Notes: generated by a model from the letters alone, not told the origin. 64,000 nucleotides of DNA from Rhizophagus irregularis (GCF_026210795.1 NC_089455.1:62001-126000), one strand, 5' to 3'; shown: positions 1 to 13,171, counted from the stretch's first letter. Numbers and translations: made by a program.

Positions 1-2254
1 TTTGCGTATTGACATTCTGGTTCCCCATTGCATTGAAACGCTTGGTTGATAAAAATTTGCCAAGAGTAGATAAATATAATGAGATGGGTGAAACTAGGCA
101 CAATCGCGATGAAGAATACAAAAGATTATTGGGAAAAGACACTTGTCCTTATAATTTCTTGTATAATGGTGAGATTTTTTGTTTAAATTAAATCAGGTTA
201 ATATATTATATCCATACCATTTCATTATTCTAAATTTTTTTTTTTTTTTTTTAGCATATAATGAAAAATGGGCAGCTTATAAAACATTCGTTATGGCTAA
301 TAAGTTCTTCTTAATCTTTCTTGTGTGTGTAATCTCCAAAGATAACTGTCTCTTTAGATCCTTTTCAAGATCACGCATTGAAACTATAAATTATGGTCTT
401 CAAGTTACATTTATGGTCATTTTGTTTGTACTTCATTGGAGAAATGAACCCTTCCTTTATAAGAGTCAGAATTTAAGTGAATATTGGTCAAGAGCTGGTT
501 ATGTCATCACAACCGTATTGGGATTGTTGACCGTTCTTAAAGTGGGACCGGAACGAAAGATAACCATCGCGGTGATCGCTATAAACGTCTTTATATTGCT
601 TATTGTTTTCTGGCATATAGTAATTCACACAGATCGTTACAAGAGTTTTGTTAAAGTTATGAAAAAACGATTAGATTTTTCCTTGAACATTTATTCTCCA
701 AGATTAGATTTTGCCAAACACATCAAACGAAGAGTATGGCAAGAAACGTGGACCACATTATTACTTACATCTGAACAATTTAAAATGCACGAGAATAAAA
801 CGGTAGCATTTTCTCAGAGTCCATTTAGACCTCCATACCTTTTAAATTTTTCTGGAACGGCTGCTGAGAGACATGTAGAAAACTTGAAAATTATTAGACA
901 GATTGGAATTAAGAATTATACTTCAGCAATGGCACCTTTATCAACGTCTCTTATCAAATTAAGATCTATTATAGTTGATAATTTTGTTGGACCTGATATG
1001 TATTATGCACCGGAATTTTTTACACATAAAATTATTAAGACTTGTTTTGGAAAAGCTTATGTGGTGCCATTTCCATTTTCTGTTGTAATGGTTTATGATG
1101 AAGATGAAACGGTTTTAGTTCTAGCAGAAGAATGGGAAATTGAAAGATATGTTCAACAAAATGAGAATAAAGAAATTCAAAGGAGACGTCATGTTCGTCA
1201 AACGTTAAGAGCTTTAGAAGGAAAAGTAATTATTGGACCATCACGTGAAAAAAATGATACAGAAATTCAATATTATCGTGGAATATTATCAATACAAAGA
1301 CATAAGAGATCAAAATGGAGTAATAATTACAATATGAATCCAGGATTTAAAATTACAGTATCATATGTTGATATACAATCACCTAACGAACGTGTTGTTG
1401 GTCATGATGTACTTGGAATTACTGAAGATTTTCAAATGACATCACAATTGAAGAAACTTTTTTCAGATAATAAAGAGACAGTTCATATAGGATTAGCGGA
1501 AATTCAAAAATTGATGGAAGAATATCGACAATATTACCGAGATGAAACAAAATGGAAGGAAGAAACACTTTCATATGGATTTTTCATTAATGTATATGAT
1601 AATCCATCAATACCATTAGAATCACTTCCAGCATTATTAATTACAACCGAAGAAAATCAACTTATTCAATCATTACCTGAAAGTGAATATCCTAGTTTAA
1701 TATATCTTTATGAAAGGATGAGAGTTGTAAATTTATCAAGAGTTCATCAATGGTGGTATCTATTTTGGGAAGATTTATGGAGAAAAAATCATAATGAAAT
1801 GCCAGATTTAATAAAAAATCCGGAAAAGTTTTCACCAGCATATCGTACAAGTTTATGTTATTACCCAATGACGAGAATAGAATTGGAAGAATTTTTAGGG
1901 AAATGTGGAAGTTGGCAAGATGGAGGCAAAAAAGGATTTTTACATTCAGGTACTTTAAATAGGATATATTTATATTTAACCAATGTAGTATTTGGAGGAA
2001 GAAAAAAAGTTACAAGTAAAAAATGGAATATAACAAGAGGGGATACTATTGAAAAAGAATCAATAATACAAGGTCGTAACAAAAGAACAATGAAAGAAAG
2101 GATGATGATTATGAAAGACATTATGTTGAAGAGAAAAAATTTTCAAAGAGCAAGACCTTTCTTTATTTTACGCGAAGAAGAAGATTCTGATTCAGAAAAT
2201 GGTGATAATAGTGATGGATTTAATTCTGCCAGCGAAGAAGAAACTTGGCTGTAA
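1..2254 (+). CDS. Multipass membrane protein of unknown function, 5'-partial
   Basis: Two exons are visible: the start of the window to 168, and 255-2254, joined by a GT-AG intron with a long T tract before the acceptor. The join is in frame and reads ..NFLYNAYNEKWAAYKTF... The frame is open through base 1, so the start lies upstream. Exon 2 begins with about four hydrophobic segments (around KFFLIFLVCVI, TFMVILFVLHW, YVITTVLGLLTVL and IAVIAINVFILLIVFW). About 500 mostly hydrophilic residues follow, and the protein ends in an acidic Ser/Glu/Asp-rich tail. This suggests an N-terminal membrane domain and a long C-terminal part, probably cytosolic. I do not recognise the family and assign no function. 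The coding call is strong because of the long open frame and the clean intron. Confidence 0.8.
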
Positions 2255-3025
2255 AAAAAAAAAATTATTTAATTATATAATTAATTTGGGTTGGGATCTT
2301 GTATAATTAATTAATTGGGTAAATGGGAAATAATAATTTAATTATTTTTAGAAAAAAAAAAAGAATTTTTTTTCTTATATATATATGTTTTATATACACG
2401 TTCAGTTTTTAAGAATAGAATTAATAAAAATTTGTAAAAAAGCATTTTTTATGAACTTTAACAAGACGCAATGAATTGCAAAAAAATGACAAATTATTCA
2501 TTCAAATTATGTATGGTATAATAATTTTACTTACTTTTTTGGGTCGGTTATATTAAGCATACATCATGTGTGCGTACAACATATTCAATATTGGAAATCA
2601 AACAGATTTAAAAAACTTTAACGGAATATCATTAGCATTAGACTGCATTAGGCTGCATTAGGCTAATAAGTAAACATGAATAAATAATTAAGGAGAAAAA
2701 ACAATTAATCCACTAACCAAATATGTTAATGATCTACAGTCATGTTACTAATTATGAATAAATAGTATAAGGTCATTTATTTAATGTAACTTTACATTGT
2801 TGTGATTGTACACATGCCGTTTCTGCGACAATTTCTCCAGCTATTCCAATAATATTAGTTTGTAACACAAAACTGCAAGATTTAATATAAAAAAAAACGA
2901 TTCTATTTTTCCTTTTTTTTTTCCATTATTAGTCCTTTTTTTTTTTTTTTTTAAAAAAAAAGATACATATATATTTTATAATCCTTCACTAAACTCCGGA
3001 CTAATCAGACCAATTATAAATAAAT
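2255..3025. other. Intergenic region
   Basis: AT-rich spacer between two plus-strand genes, with several homopolymer runs before the F-box start at 3026. On the minus strand about 2779-2880 there is a short open stretch ending in TGA that reads NIIGIAGEIVAETAC. It is too short to call a gene. Nothing else is recognised. Confidence 0.5.
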
Positions 3026-4429
3026 ATGGCACAACTTTCTGCTGATTGTCTTAATGAAATTTTTAAATATTTGGATGAAGACGTCACTTTAAATTCATGT
3101 TTATTGGTTAATAGTATTTGGTGTGAAATTTCAGTAAGAAATTTATGGAAAAATGTTAGAAATTATAAAACTTTAATCTCTTGTCTTCCTAAAGAATCTA
3201 AAGAAATTCTACTCAAGAATAAAATCAATATAACAACAACAACGATCACAAATTCACCATTATTTAATTATGTTATATTTATTAAAAGTCTTTCAATATA
3301 TAATATTGATAATATGATTAAAAATATACTTCAAAATTACCAATCTATTACACCACAAAGTTTAAATCATAAGAAATATATAGTTACAAAAGAAATATAT
3401 AAATTATTTATGAATAAAATATCTCTTAGAGAATTATATTTTAATTCATATAAAATAATTAATATACCAAATATAAATTTTATTAATTATAATGGGGCAA
3501 AAGATTGTTTGAGATTTTTATCAAAATTAAGTTGTCGTTCAGATATTTATTCAGAATTTTTTCAACAATTATCACAAATTTGTCATAATATACAATATTT
3601 ATATATAACATTTGAAAAAATAATATCAAAAGGTTTACCAGATTTAATTTCTTCACAAAAAAATTTAAAACATTTATATATAATGCAATCTTATGATTGT
3701 GAAGATTTATCTGATATAATTCATTCTTTAACAAAACTTTATCCTGATAATTTAATTAAATTTGAACTTTATGGTGGGAAACATTTTATACCTTTATCTT
3801 TTATTTCAAAATTTTTAAATTTACAAGAACTTGTTTTATCTTTTGATTATAATTATGCTATTGAAGGTTTTAAAAATTTACATAATGTTAAATTTAATAA
3901 TTTACAAATTTTAAAATTTGAATATGCTTATCCAAAATTTGAATTAATAAAATTTTTAGAAATTAATGGAAAAAATTTAAGAGAATTTTATATAGGTAAT
4001 AATGATGATACTTTAAATTTATCTATATCTGAATTTTGTCCAAATATTAGAAAAATTTTTACTATATTTAAAAATAATGAATTAGGTTCTTTAAAAAATA
4101 TTTTTATTAATTGTAAATATTTGGAAAGTATTAAAATTTGGTGTGGTGATAGATATTTGAATGATAAAAAGGTTTTGGATATAGTTTTAAATCATTCTCC
4201 TAGAGATTTTTATGAATTAAAATTATATTATGTTATTAATGCTCAATCTGAAATAACTCCTGAAGAATTAGAAGATTTTTTTATAAATTGGAATAATCGT
4301 ATACCACAAAAATCTCTTTCTTTTATTATTACAAAAGGTTCTCGAGCAAAAAGTTTAGAAGTACGAAAAGAAAATATGGAAATTATTGAAAAATATAGAA
4401 TGTTGGGCATTATTAAAAAAACTTTATAA
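3026..4429 (+). CDS. F-box protein, tandem copy 1
   Basis: Single exon, 467 residues, starting at the ATG of MAQLSADCLNEIFKYL. The first 45 residues form an F-box (L-x-x-D-C-L-x-E-I-F, then SCLLVNSIWCEISVRNLW), the module that binds Skp1 in SCF ubiquitin ligases. The rest is leucine-, isoleucine- and asparagine-rich with degenerate leucine-rich-repeat spacing, which would be the substrate-recognition part. Known for the family: the F-box recruits the SCF core and the variable C-terminus chooses the target. Inferred: this is one of a lineage-expanded set. It is strongly similar along its length to the next gene (shared YRTL/YKTL, SKLSCxSxIYSEFF and LSFDYNYAIE), so the two are a tandem duplication. 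The target is unknown. Confidence 0.9.
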   Translation: MAQLSADCLNEIFKYLDEDVTLNSCLLVNSIWCEISVRNLWKNVRNYKTLISCLPKESKEILLKNKINITTTTITNSPLFNYVIFIKSLSIYNIDNMIKNILQNYQSITPQSLNHKKYIVTKEIYKLFMNKISLRELYFNSYKIINIPNINFINYNGAKDCLRFLSKLSCRSDIYSEFFQQLSQICHNIQYLYITFEKIISKGLPDLISSQKNLKHLYIMQSYDCEDLSDIIHSLTKLYPDNLIKFELYGGKHFIPLSFISKFLNLQELVLSFDYNYAIEGFKNLHNVKFNNLQILKFEYAYPKFELIKFLEINGKNLREFYIGNNDDTLNLSISEFCPNIRKIFTIFKNNELGSLKNIFINCKYLESIKIWCGDRYLNDKKVLDIVLNHSPRDFYELKLYYVINAQSEITPEELEDFFINWNNRIPQKSLSFIITKGSRAKSLEVRKENMEIIEKYRMLGIIKKTL

Positions 4430-4936
4430 TAATTTTAATATTTTGTAATTATTTTTTTTTTTATTAAATAAAATTTATATATTTATATTGGATTTTCAGT
4501 AACACAGTGGCTATTACGCGTATTACATATATTAAACACGTATATTACGTATATTACACGTTTTAGTCGTTTTACGTCTTGCATACGTTCTCATACGTCT
4601 GTCTTATACTTGTACTTTTTATAATCTTATAACTCTCATATAACTCTGATAAGTCCAATTTGACAATGTCAACAAGAAGTCAAAAACAAAATGGTAAAAA
4701 AGTTAATATACATAGTACGTGATACGGTGATACAGTGTTATGTAACGCCATTATACATGGTCCAATAAGAATTCTTGTTTTTGTGACACGATTGGACACG
4801 ATTACAAAGATTACAAATAGAAAATAGAAAATAGAAAATAAAATTTTGCTTTTATTTTTTTCTTTTTCCTTATTAAATAATCGTTTGTTAAATTATCAAT
4901 TTATTACCATCAAAAAAAAAAATTTTAATCGTAACT
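4430..4936. other. Intergenic region, presumed promoter of the second F-box gene
   Basis: About 500 bp. Around 4500-4590 there is a run of repeated ATTACGTATATTACACG-like words rich in ACGT. Purine-poor and T-rich runs lie just before the ATG at 4937. No ORF or RNA gene is recognised. Confidence 0.4.
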
Positions 4937-6343
4937 ATGTCTAAACTTCCTGTTGATTGTCTTAGCGAAATTTTTGAATATTTGGAAGAAGATAAATTTA
5001 CTTTATATTCATGTTTACTTGTTGATCGCCTTTGGTGTGGAATTTCAGTTAGAATTTTATGGAGAAAAGTTCGTAATTATAGAACTTTAATCGCTTGTCT
5101 TCCAAAGAATTCAAAAGAAATCTTATATAATAATGGAATTATTGTTTCACCTCCAACTTCAAAAGATCCATTATTTAATTATATAACTTTTATTAAAAAT
5201 ATATCGATTTATAAAATCGATAATATAATTATTATTATTCTTAAAAATTATAAATCTATTTATACACCACAAAATTTAAATTATATAAAATTTATAGTGG
5301 CACAGGAAATTTTTAAATTACTCATGAATCAAATTACTTCATTAAAAGGATTATATTTTGATTCATATAAAAATTTGGATATCTCTAATGTAACTTTTAC
5401 TTCTTATCCTGGAGCAGAAATTTGTTTAAAACATTTATCAAAATTGAGTTGCCATTCTGGTATTTACTCTGAATTTTTTTATCAATTATCCTTAATGTGT
5501 CATAATATACAAACATTAAAGATTAGATTTGAAGAAATTATATCAGATGGTTTAATGGATTTAATATTCGTTCAACAAAATTTGAAATATTTGGAAATAA
5601 TATTATCTTATGAATGTGAAAATTTATCAAATATAATTCCTTCTTTAAAAAACCTTCCAAATACTTTAATTAAATTGGATTTTTCTGGTGGAAATCATAT
5701 TATACCATTATCTTTTATAACAAAATTCAAAAATTTACAAGAACTTATATTATCATTCGATTATAATTACGCTATTGAAGATTTTACAAAATTACAATAC
5801 ATTTCATTTCCACAATTACAAGTACTGAAATTTGATTATGCTTATCCCAGATATGATTTATTAATAAAATTTTTGGAGGTTAATGGGAAAAGTTTAAAAG
5901 AATTTTATATAGGTAATAATGATAATTCTTTGAATCTAGCTATAGCAAAATTTTGTCCAAATCTCAGAAATCTTTTTACTATATTTAGAAAAGATGAATT
6001 AGAAACATTAAAAATGATTTTTAATAATTGTCAATATTTGGAGAGTATTGAAGTTTGGTGTGGAAATGATTATTTGGAAGAAAAAAAATTATTTGATATA
6101 ATTGTAAAATATTCTCCTGAAAATTTTTTTGAATTAAAAATTTATTACGTTATTTTTACAAAATCTGAAATATCAAAGGAAGGATTGGAGGATTTTTTTA
6201 TTAACTGGTCAAACCGCGCAAAACCAAAACCCCTCTCTATGATCATTTTTTTTCATGATTCAAATACGTATAATGAAAATATGAAAATAATTGAAAAGTA
6301 CAAATCGTTGGGTGTTATTAAAAAATTTAAGATCATAATGTAA
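4937..6343 (+). CDS. F-box protein, tandem copy 2
   Basis: Single exon, 468 residues, starting MSKLPVDCLSEIFEYLEED. It has the same plan as its upstream neighbour: an N-terminal F-box (PVDCLSEIFEYL, SCLLVDRLWCGISVRILW) and a long degenerate leucine-rich repeat C-terminus. Matching blocks run from end to end (LIACLP, DPLFNYITFIK, LSFDYNYAIEDF, EFYIGNNDNSLNL, FCPNLRNLFTIF, LEDFFINW). The pair therefore arose by direct tandem duplication, and both copies remain open. Role inferred from the family: substrate receptor of an SCF E3 ligase. No substrate or pathway can be named. Confidence 0.9.
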   Translation: MSKLPVDCLSEIFEYLEEDKFTLYSCLLVDRLWCGISVRILWRKVRNYRTLIACLPKNSKEILYNNGIIVSPPTSKDPLFNYITFIKNISIYKIDNIIIIILKNYKSIYTPQNLNYIKFIVAQEIFKLLMNQITSLKGLYFDSYKNLDISNVTFTSYPGAEICLKHLSKLSCHSGIYSEFFYQLSLMCHNIQTLKIRFEEIISDGLMDLIFVQQNLKYLEIILSYECENLSNIIPSLKNLPNTLIKLDFSGGNHIIPLSFITKFKNLQELILSFDYNYAIEDFTKLQYISFPQLQVLKFDYAYPRYDLLIKFLEVNGKSLKEFYIGNNDNSLNLAIAKFCPNLRNLFTIFRKDELETLKMIFNNCQYLESIEVWCGNDYLEEKKLFDIIVKYSPENFFELKIYYVIFTKSEISKEGLEDFFINWSNRAKPKPLSMIIFFHDSNTYNENMKIIEKYKSLGVIKKFKIIM

Positions 6344-9300
6344 CATGAATAGATCATCATCATCTGTATATAATTTTATCATTGTTAATAATAAAAATGT
6401 CTGTTATTTCAACTCAATAATGACATGAACTTCGGATGGTAATTTGCCAATACAGTATTTATTTTCTTTTTTTTTCTTGTGCTTTTTCCCTGTTCTAATC
6501 TTTCCTTTTCTAATTCTTTTGATTAGAATTTCTCATTTTTCTCTTCTTCGGAAGAATAAGTTTAAAAATACCTATGTCACGGTTTTTGGAGAAAAAGTAT
6601 CAGTATATTCTATTAGTAGATTTTAGTAGATTATAATTCTGGTCAAGCATCTAATTTTGGCGCATTATGATAAACAAACTACCAAACATATTTAGTAAGA
6701 AATTGTGATTCATTCCAAAAAAATTGGTCGGAAAATTTCTTACTCTAAATTATATATTGTTAATCATGCTAACATTATAGTACTGGCCTGAATTATATTA
6801 GTGTACCCTAAAATATTGGTATATAAACCAGATTTTTATATACATTACTATAAAGGGAACAGATTGGTACATTATATTGCAAAATAATATAAAAAGGTTT
6901 TAATTAATTGTAAAATAAAGGGAATGTAAAAACATTATTATAAGCAAATATTAATATATATTGTATTGATATATAGAAGTTTAACTGTAATTTATAAAAC
7001 TTCTAATTTTATAATTTTATTTATAAATATACATATAATTAAAAAAGAAAATATATTTAAATACTATAATAGAAAAGTATTGGACTACTGATAAAACAAA
7101 AAAAAATATTAAAAATAATAATTATCATTTTAAAAATATTATAAGAATTAAAAAGCAACATTCAAAACTTTAGTTTCTATCAATTATTGCATTAAATAAG
7201 TTATTTAAAAAAGAATCCCAAAAAATTTTCAGATAAGTAAGGTTCTAAATTCTAATAATAGAATCCAAAAAATCATGTAAATCCTTTTTTTTAAATAATA
7301 TTAACGTTTTCTTTTTTCAAAAGCAAATTCTAAAAAAAACTTAAAATTTATAGTAAATTTTTTTTTAGCTGGATTTTATCTCTATATATTATTTAAAGTT
7401 TTTTTGAAAAAGTTTAGTATATATTTAATAGTTAAAGATTATATTAAAAAACCTTATATAAAAAACTATACATTACAATCTTTCGGATTAAAAATATTAT
7501 TATAACAATAATTTTTTTTTTCTTTAATTACTCTATACTATAAAAATATTTTATCTGTTTTTTCTGTAAAATCTCTATAAAAATGAAGTCTTTCATAAAT
7601 CCATTTACAGAAATTTAATAAAATATAATTTAAAATAATGAATTTTAAATTTTTATTAAAAAATTAAAAACAATATGTATCTTTTTAACAGTTTATTTTT
7701 TTAATATTTTTTTTATATCAATTATTTATTTTTACTAAGATTTTTCTTAAATTCAAGAACTACTTTACAAAAAATCACAAATTTTTTGAAATATTATTAT
7801 AAATCTAAAATAATTGTGCAATAATTTCTAAAATATATAAAATTTATCAAAAATTCAAAATATATTTGAAATATTTTTGAAATTAATATATTAAAATAAT
7901 ATTAAAGTTAATTATATTATAATAACAAATAAAATAATTATAAAAATATTGATATTATTTTGAATTATTTTTATAAAATTAGATACAAGTATAATTATAA
8001 AAGTATAATAAAAGTATTTTGATATATTAAATGTATTTTAATTATATTTCAAAATCATTAATTAAATTATTAATTACTTAGCTATCAATGCCTATTTTTT
8101 TGATTACCATATAATAATCCTATAATGTATATTTTGTAATAATTGACAATATAATTGCCATTATAAATTAATATATATTAAAATACCATATTACAATGAA
8201 ATGTAAAAAAATAATAATTTTGTAATATATGACAATTATCCTTTTATATTAGTTACAATATTAACTGTTAATATTAAATATCATACTTGTTAATAGACTT
8301 ATTAATATATATGTTATTAAATATGATATTTACATGACATGTCAAAAATTCTTATTAATATTATTTAAAAAGCATTATAAAATACTACCAAAAAAATCAA
8401 AATCATTATAAAATTAATTCAAAAAATAATATTTTTAGTTAAATATATATTTTTAAATATATATAGTTAATTTTTTTATAATTGTTTATAAAATTTTATT
8501 ATATATTTAATTTAATATAGCTTAAATAAGTTATAATTTTAAAAAGATATATATAATACAACTATTTATATTTTTTTTTATTTTTGTTTTTATTTTTGCT
8601 AACTGCTGCGTATTTATTAAGAAAAAGTCAAAGTTTTTACAAATATATATAGTACATAAGAAGACTAACTAAGATTAAAGAAGTAAAATAAACTACTTAT
8701 CATTTCCTAAAAAATCTTACGTGTACACAATCAGGCAGTTATATGGCTATACAAGTATAGTTTAAGATACTAAAAACTTTTTTTAACCCTTTAGGTTTCA
8801 TTTTTTTTTATTATATATAATAAAATTAATAAGAAAATATATATTTATGTAAAATAAAATATTAAAAGTTCTTATCAGTTGGAATTAGATCTACTGTATA
8901 TTTAAAGAAAATTTATATAGTATATACATTTATAAAAATTATACTTATAGAAGTATTATTATATAATTAATTTGCATTCAAAATAAAATTATCTAAATAA
9001 TAACTTCTATTAATTTTATTATAATTTAATAAATTTATTACTATTTAAATAATATTATCTGATTAATTTTTTTATTTACTTATTAAATAAGATAATTTTT
9101 TTTAATATTCTTAACATTTTTTAATAATCTTTAATATTTTTAATGCCTTTAACATTTTTTAATATTTTTTTAATACTTTTTTTTTAGATTTTTAAAAGTA
9201 AATTTTTTTTAATAATATTTATTTTCTTTTTATTTACTATTATTCTTTAATTATCTATTTTCTTTTTATAAATTTTTTAACTTTGGTATTTTAATATATA

Positions 9301-9631
9301 GTAAAATTTAATATATAAATAAATTACAGTCAACTTTCTATAAATATACCCTCTATAAATATACATTCTCTATAAATGTATCTTTTATCTAGTTCCAACT
9401 TGGACCTTAATGCTAAATACACAGTTTATATATATATATATTTTGCACCTTTTATAAAAAAATTTTATATAATTTACTTGTAAAATTTTTGTATTACCTT
9501 AATTTTAGATTAATATCATATAGATTTATATAAATTTTATAAATGCACATTCTCTTTAAATGTACTTTTATATCTAGTTCCAAAAGGAATGCATTTATAG
9601 GATTAGTAAAATTTATTAAAAATCTATTATA

Positions 9632-9815
9632 CAGTCAGAACTCGATATACCGATATTTGATATACTGATACATTATTAAAAACTTGATATACCAATAAAA
9701 TTTTACATTCCCACTATATGTGAGGACATATAAATATTGGTATAATTTGATATAACGATATTTTTTAAATTTTTTCTTATAAGTCCCAACATATTATTAT
9801 ATAAAGGTTTAACTG
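9632..9815. mobile_element. Small TA-flanked element, Tc1/mariner-like MITE
   Basis: The left end reads CAGTCAGAACTCGATATACC after TA. The right end reads ATAAAGGTTTAACTG before TA. The ends are imperfect inverted repeats (CAGTYARAMCT core) and internal words such as GATATACCGATA recur. The same terminal motif bounds elements at 11482 and 51668. About 184 bp, non-coding. The TA target duplication and CAGT ends fit a non-autonomous Tc1/mariner-type element. Confidence 0.55.
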
Positions 9816-11481
9816 TATTAAGAAATCTATTATATTAAATAATAAGTTGTTTTTAAATTCCAATTTTAATATATTAAGACTTTACTTATATTTCACTCTA
9901 ATTAAAGTTTTTTAAAATATTAGAAACTAGTTTCTTTACAATAATTAACCAATTTTTTTTTTTTTTTTTATTTGAATTTTTTCTATTTTAGCCAGATTTT
10001 TCTTTGGACTTTCTCTTTAGATTTCTTATTAAATTTTTTTTTCATATCATTTCTTAGATTTTTTTTTTGGATTTCTTTTTTGAATTTTTTTTATATTTTT
10101 TTTTAGTTAAAATTTTTTATTTTCTTTATATTTTGACTTTATAATAATATAATTTCATTTTTACTTTATATTTGATTTTTTTTTTGTTTTAATTTTAGTT
10201 ATTTATTTATCTTTTTATTTTGGTTTTAGTTTATTCTAACCTTATATATTTTTATTTTCAGTTTTATTTAATTTTATTTTAATCTCAATTAATTTTATCT
10301 TTGATTTATTCCAATCTCAATTATTTTTGACTTCAATAGTAATTATCAAGAGTTTGTAAAATTACATAAACTATAATATGATATAATAAAATTATAGATT
10401 TTTAAATAATGTATTTTAGTTTATAAATGCTTAAATTAAAAATTTATATAAAATTTTTAATGTTTTATGTGATTTATTATAAGTGAAATTAATAAAATTA
10501 TATATGAGTAAAAATCAAGGTAATTTTATATGAAAAGCAAATTAGCAACAGTTTAAAATTTAAATAATTATAATATAAAATATATGATATATAGTCAACT
10601 TTAATTATAAATATATTTTATGAGAATTTTTCTTAAATACATATTTTTTAATTCCAATTTTTATATATAAAATATTTCTTTTATAATCATTTCCTAAATA
10701 TTAGCTAATATACTGTATGCTATGACCTTAAAGATTTTAAATATAAATGTGACATTTTTGTTTTTAACGTCAATTCCTCTAGAATTTTTACATATCTAAT
10801 TAAAGATTCAAAGTGTAAATTGGATCATTGCCACGACTGTTATTAGATTGATTAATAAGGTGATATGCCACTCAATAATCAATAGCAGATCATCATTTAT
10901 TTGAAATTTTACATGTCCCTTCATTACCAAAAAATGGATGGTAGAATATAATGAGAGTGATTTTAATATTTATAACTAAAACAGACTTGGAAAAAGAAAA
11001 AACAACCAGATCACCTAAGAACCAAAGTACTACTTGCAAGAATTACAAAAAAAAGTCATAAAAATAAATGATCATATTATTAGTATATATAATTAATAGC
11101 CGTTTGTTCATTGTTACTTATATATAGGATGTCATAACTCATGAGTATACTGGTCTTATTTGCATATTTGTAAAACTTTGAAAGAAATGATATTAGTTTT
11201 ATAAAAATGATAAAATGGTTAAAAAGAAACTTTTTTTCACAACTCTATTTATTTAATTTTTCAGAGGAGCACTAATAAATGAAAAATATACATAATTATT
11301 TTATTTTCAATTATATAAATAGCATTTCATAATGTCAAATGATAAAAAATTTTATGGTTATAAGAATTAGCAAAAAATGTGATTGAGACGAAAGGTTATA
11401 AAGTATATGCTATATAAAAGGAACAAATAATAATCTTTTTTTAGGGAATAAAAAAAAATATGTAAAATAAAGTTATGAGTA

Positions 11482-11620
11482 CAGTCAAACCTTAATATAG
11501 TGAATCCTTGATATAGTGAATTTTTCAGACAATTATAATAACTTTCCTCTCGCTATAACGAATTAATCAATCAAATCTCTTAAAATCTTTACTATAGTTT
11601 TATAGCAAAGTTAAGGTCTG
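11482..11620. mobile_element. Degenerate TA-flanked element, same terminal family
   Basis: The left end CAGTCAAACCTTAATATAG follows TA at 11480. Towards the right an inverted, decayed partner GTTAAGGTCTGA is seen near 11608-11619. The repeated ATATAGTGAAT and CTATAACGAAT words match those in the 51.7-52.0 kb element. The right boundary is uncertain. Confidence 0.35.
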
Positions 11621-12489
11621 AACCTTATAGGGGTGATATTTTATAGGGAAAAGTTTTTAATATACCATTTACATCACAATAAAACTATTGAATTTTGAAA
11701 TACTCAAAAATAACGTCTAATGACAAAACTTCATTTGTCGACCAATATTACTTATTGATTGTTATGTCCATAAAATAATATAAACCACATATGCATCTTT
11801 TAACATCATCAAATCTAAAATGATTCTTATAATACACTTTCTGTAAGTAATTGATAAAGTTTATATTTTGGAAAAGGCATAATAATGTTTTATCTACCAG
11901 TTTTTCAAAAATAGGAGGACTATTATTCAATAATATCTATCATAAAAAGATGAAAATAAAAATAAAAAAATTTGAAAATTGGATGGCAAAAACAGCAAAT
12001 GAATACTGAAATCTTTACCTTTGAGTGAATAAATTCTAGTGCATCTCTTATACTACAAGTATTTTCCAAATATAATATTGATTGATGGCATTCTTTTTTT
12101 TTTACTATTGCTTATTTTTTGGCCTCCTCTTCTTTAATTATCTTAAATTTCTTAGCTTCATTCATTTTCATTATCCTTTCTATCATTTTTAACTTATCAT
12201 TCTCCTTTAACTCTATTATCTTTAATATTATCTTGTATTTTTCAACATCCAACTTCTTCACAAGCTGAAAAACTTTATGTTTAATACTGTTCTGAATAGT
12301 CAGGTTATCATCAAATTCAGTCAAATCTATATAATCAGGTGCACCTTTTTTACTGGATTCATGAATATTGCCTATCTTTGTCAGGTCAATATTGTTGAGT
12401 TTATATTTAATATTATTCTCAAGTTCGGTCAAGTCTATATAATTAGGTGCATCTTCACTGGGTTCGTGATTATCATCAAATTTAGTTAA

Positions 12490-12765
12490 GCTGTTCCAAC
12501 TTGATTATTTGTTTAACATCCCCCATCCCCCTCTATCTTTTAAAAAATTTGAGATCTAATAAACACATATTTTTAAATACCCCCTCTATTTTTGAAAAAA
12601 TTTAAAAGCAAATAAACATATAGTGATAAATATTCCCTTTAAATTTTACCTGAAATTTTCAAATTTTCCTATGTTTATTTATTTAGTTTGTTTAACTTAA
12701 GCCCCCCTCCCCCTTAATTTTTTCAAAAGATCTGGACGTTAAACAAACAATTAAATTGGAACAGC
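12490..12765. mobile_element. 276-bp inverted-repeat element (MITE) inside the IDLTE repeat gene
   Basis: The left end GCTGTTCCAACTTGATTATT and the right end AATTAAATTGGAACAGC are inverted repeats that extend about 28 bp with few mismatches (both continue into a GTTTAAC/GTTAAAC word). The interior is non-coding with C-rich runs. It interrupts the repeated IDLTE coding motif. I cannot identify a convincing target-site duplication, so the superfamily is open. Confidence 0.6.
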
Positions 12766-12861
12766 CTGATTATCATAAAGTTCAGTTAGGTCTATATAAT
12801 TGGGTGCATCTTCCCTGGTTTCATGATTATCATCAAATTTGGTTAGGTCTATATAATTGGG

Positions 12862-13171
12862 ATTTACCCCAGTATCACAGACACTTTTATAATTAAAATT
12901 TCACCCCACGTGACCGGTGACATTTAAAGGAATGTGAAAAAAATAATTTTGCGAGGCAAAAAAAAAAACAGAGTCCTTCAGATGCAAATGTATCGTTCTT
13001 GTACCATCAGGTGCTATTTTCTTCTACCACCTTACTGTAAAAATATATTATGCGGTGAAGATCGACATGCATATGGTAGAAGAAGATAGTATTTGCCCCT
13101 CAGATAAATATAAACAGTGAAAACGCGGTGGGTGTGATGCCGGTGATGAATATTACAAAATCACGTAAGAT
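12862..13171. mobile_element. Probable insertion flanked by a 10-bp direct repeat
   Basis: TATAATTGGG occurs at 12852-12861 and again at 13172-13181 (and a third time at 13182). It brackets about 310 bp that break the IDLTE repeat frame. The flanking word belongs to the host motif (the antisense of PNYI), so it could also be host repeat rather than a target duplication. The ends show only weak inverted symmetry. A 9-11 bp duplication would suit a Mutator-like element, but this is tentative. Confidence 0.3.

Larger units (their letters stand above)
6344..11747. other. Long gene-poor, extremely AT-rich region
   Basis: About 5.4 kb with no convincing coding sequence on either strand. A T-rich, low-complexity stretch lies at about 9060-10340 with strong strand asymmetry and many TTTTTAATATT-like words. 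Two small TA-flanked inverted-repeat elements are listed separately. The short open frame near 6444-6626 is compositionally biased and is not called. Confidence 0.6.
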
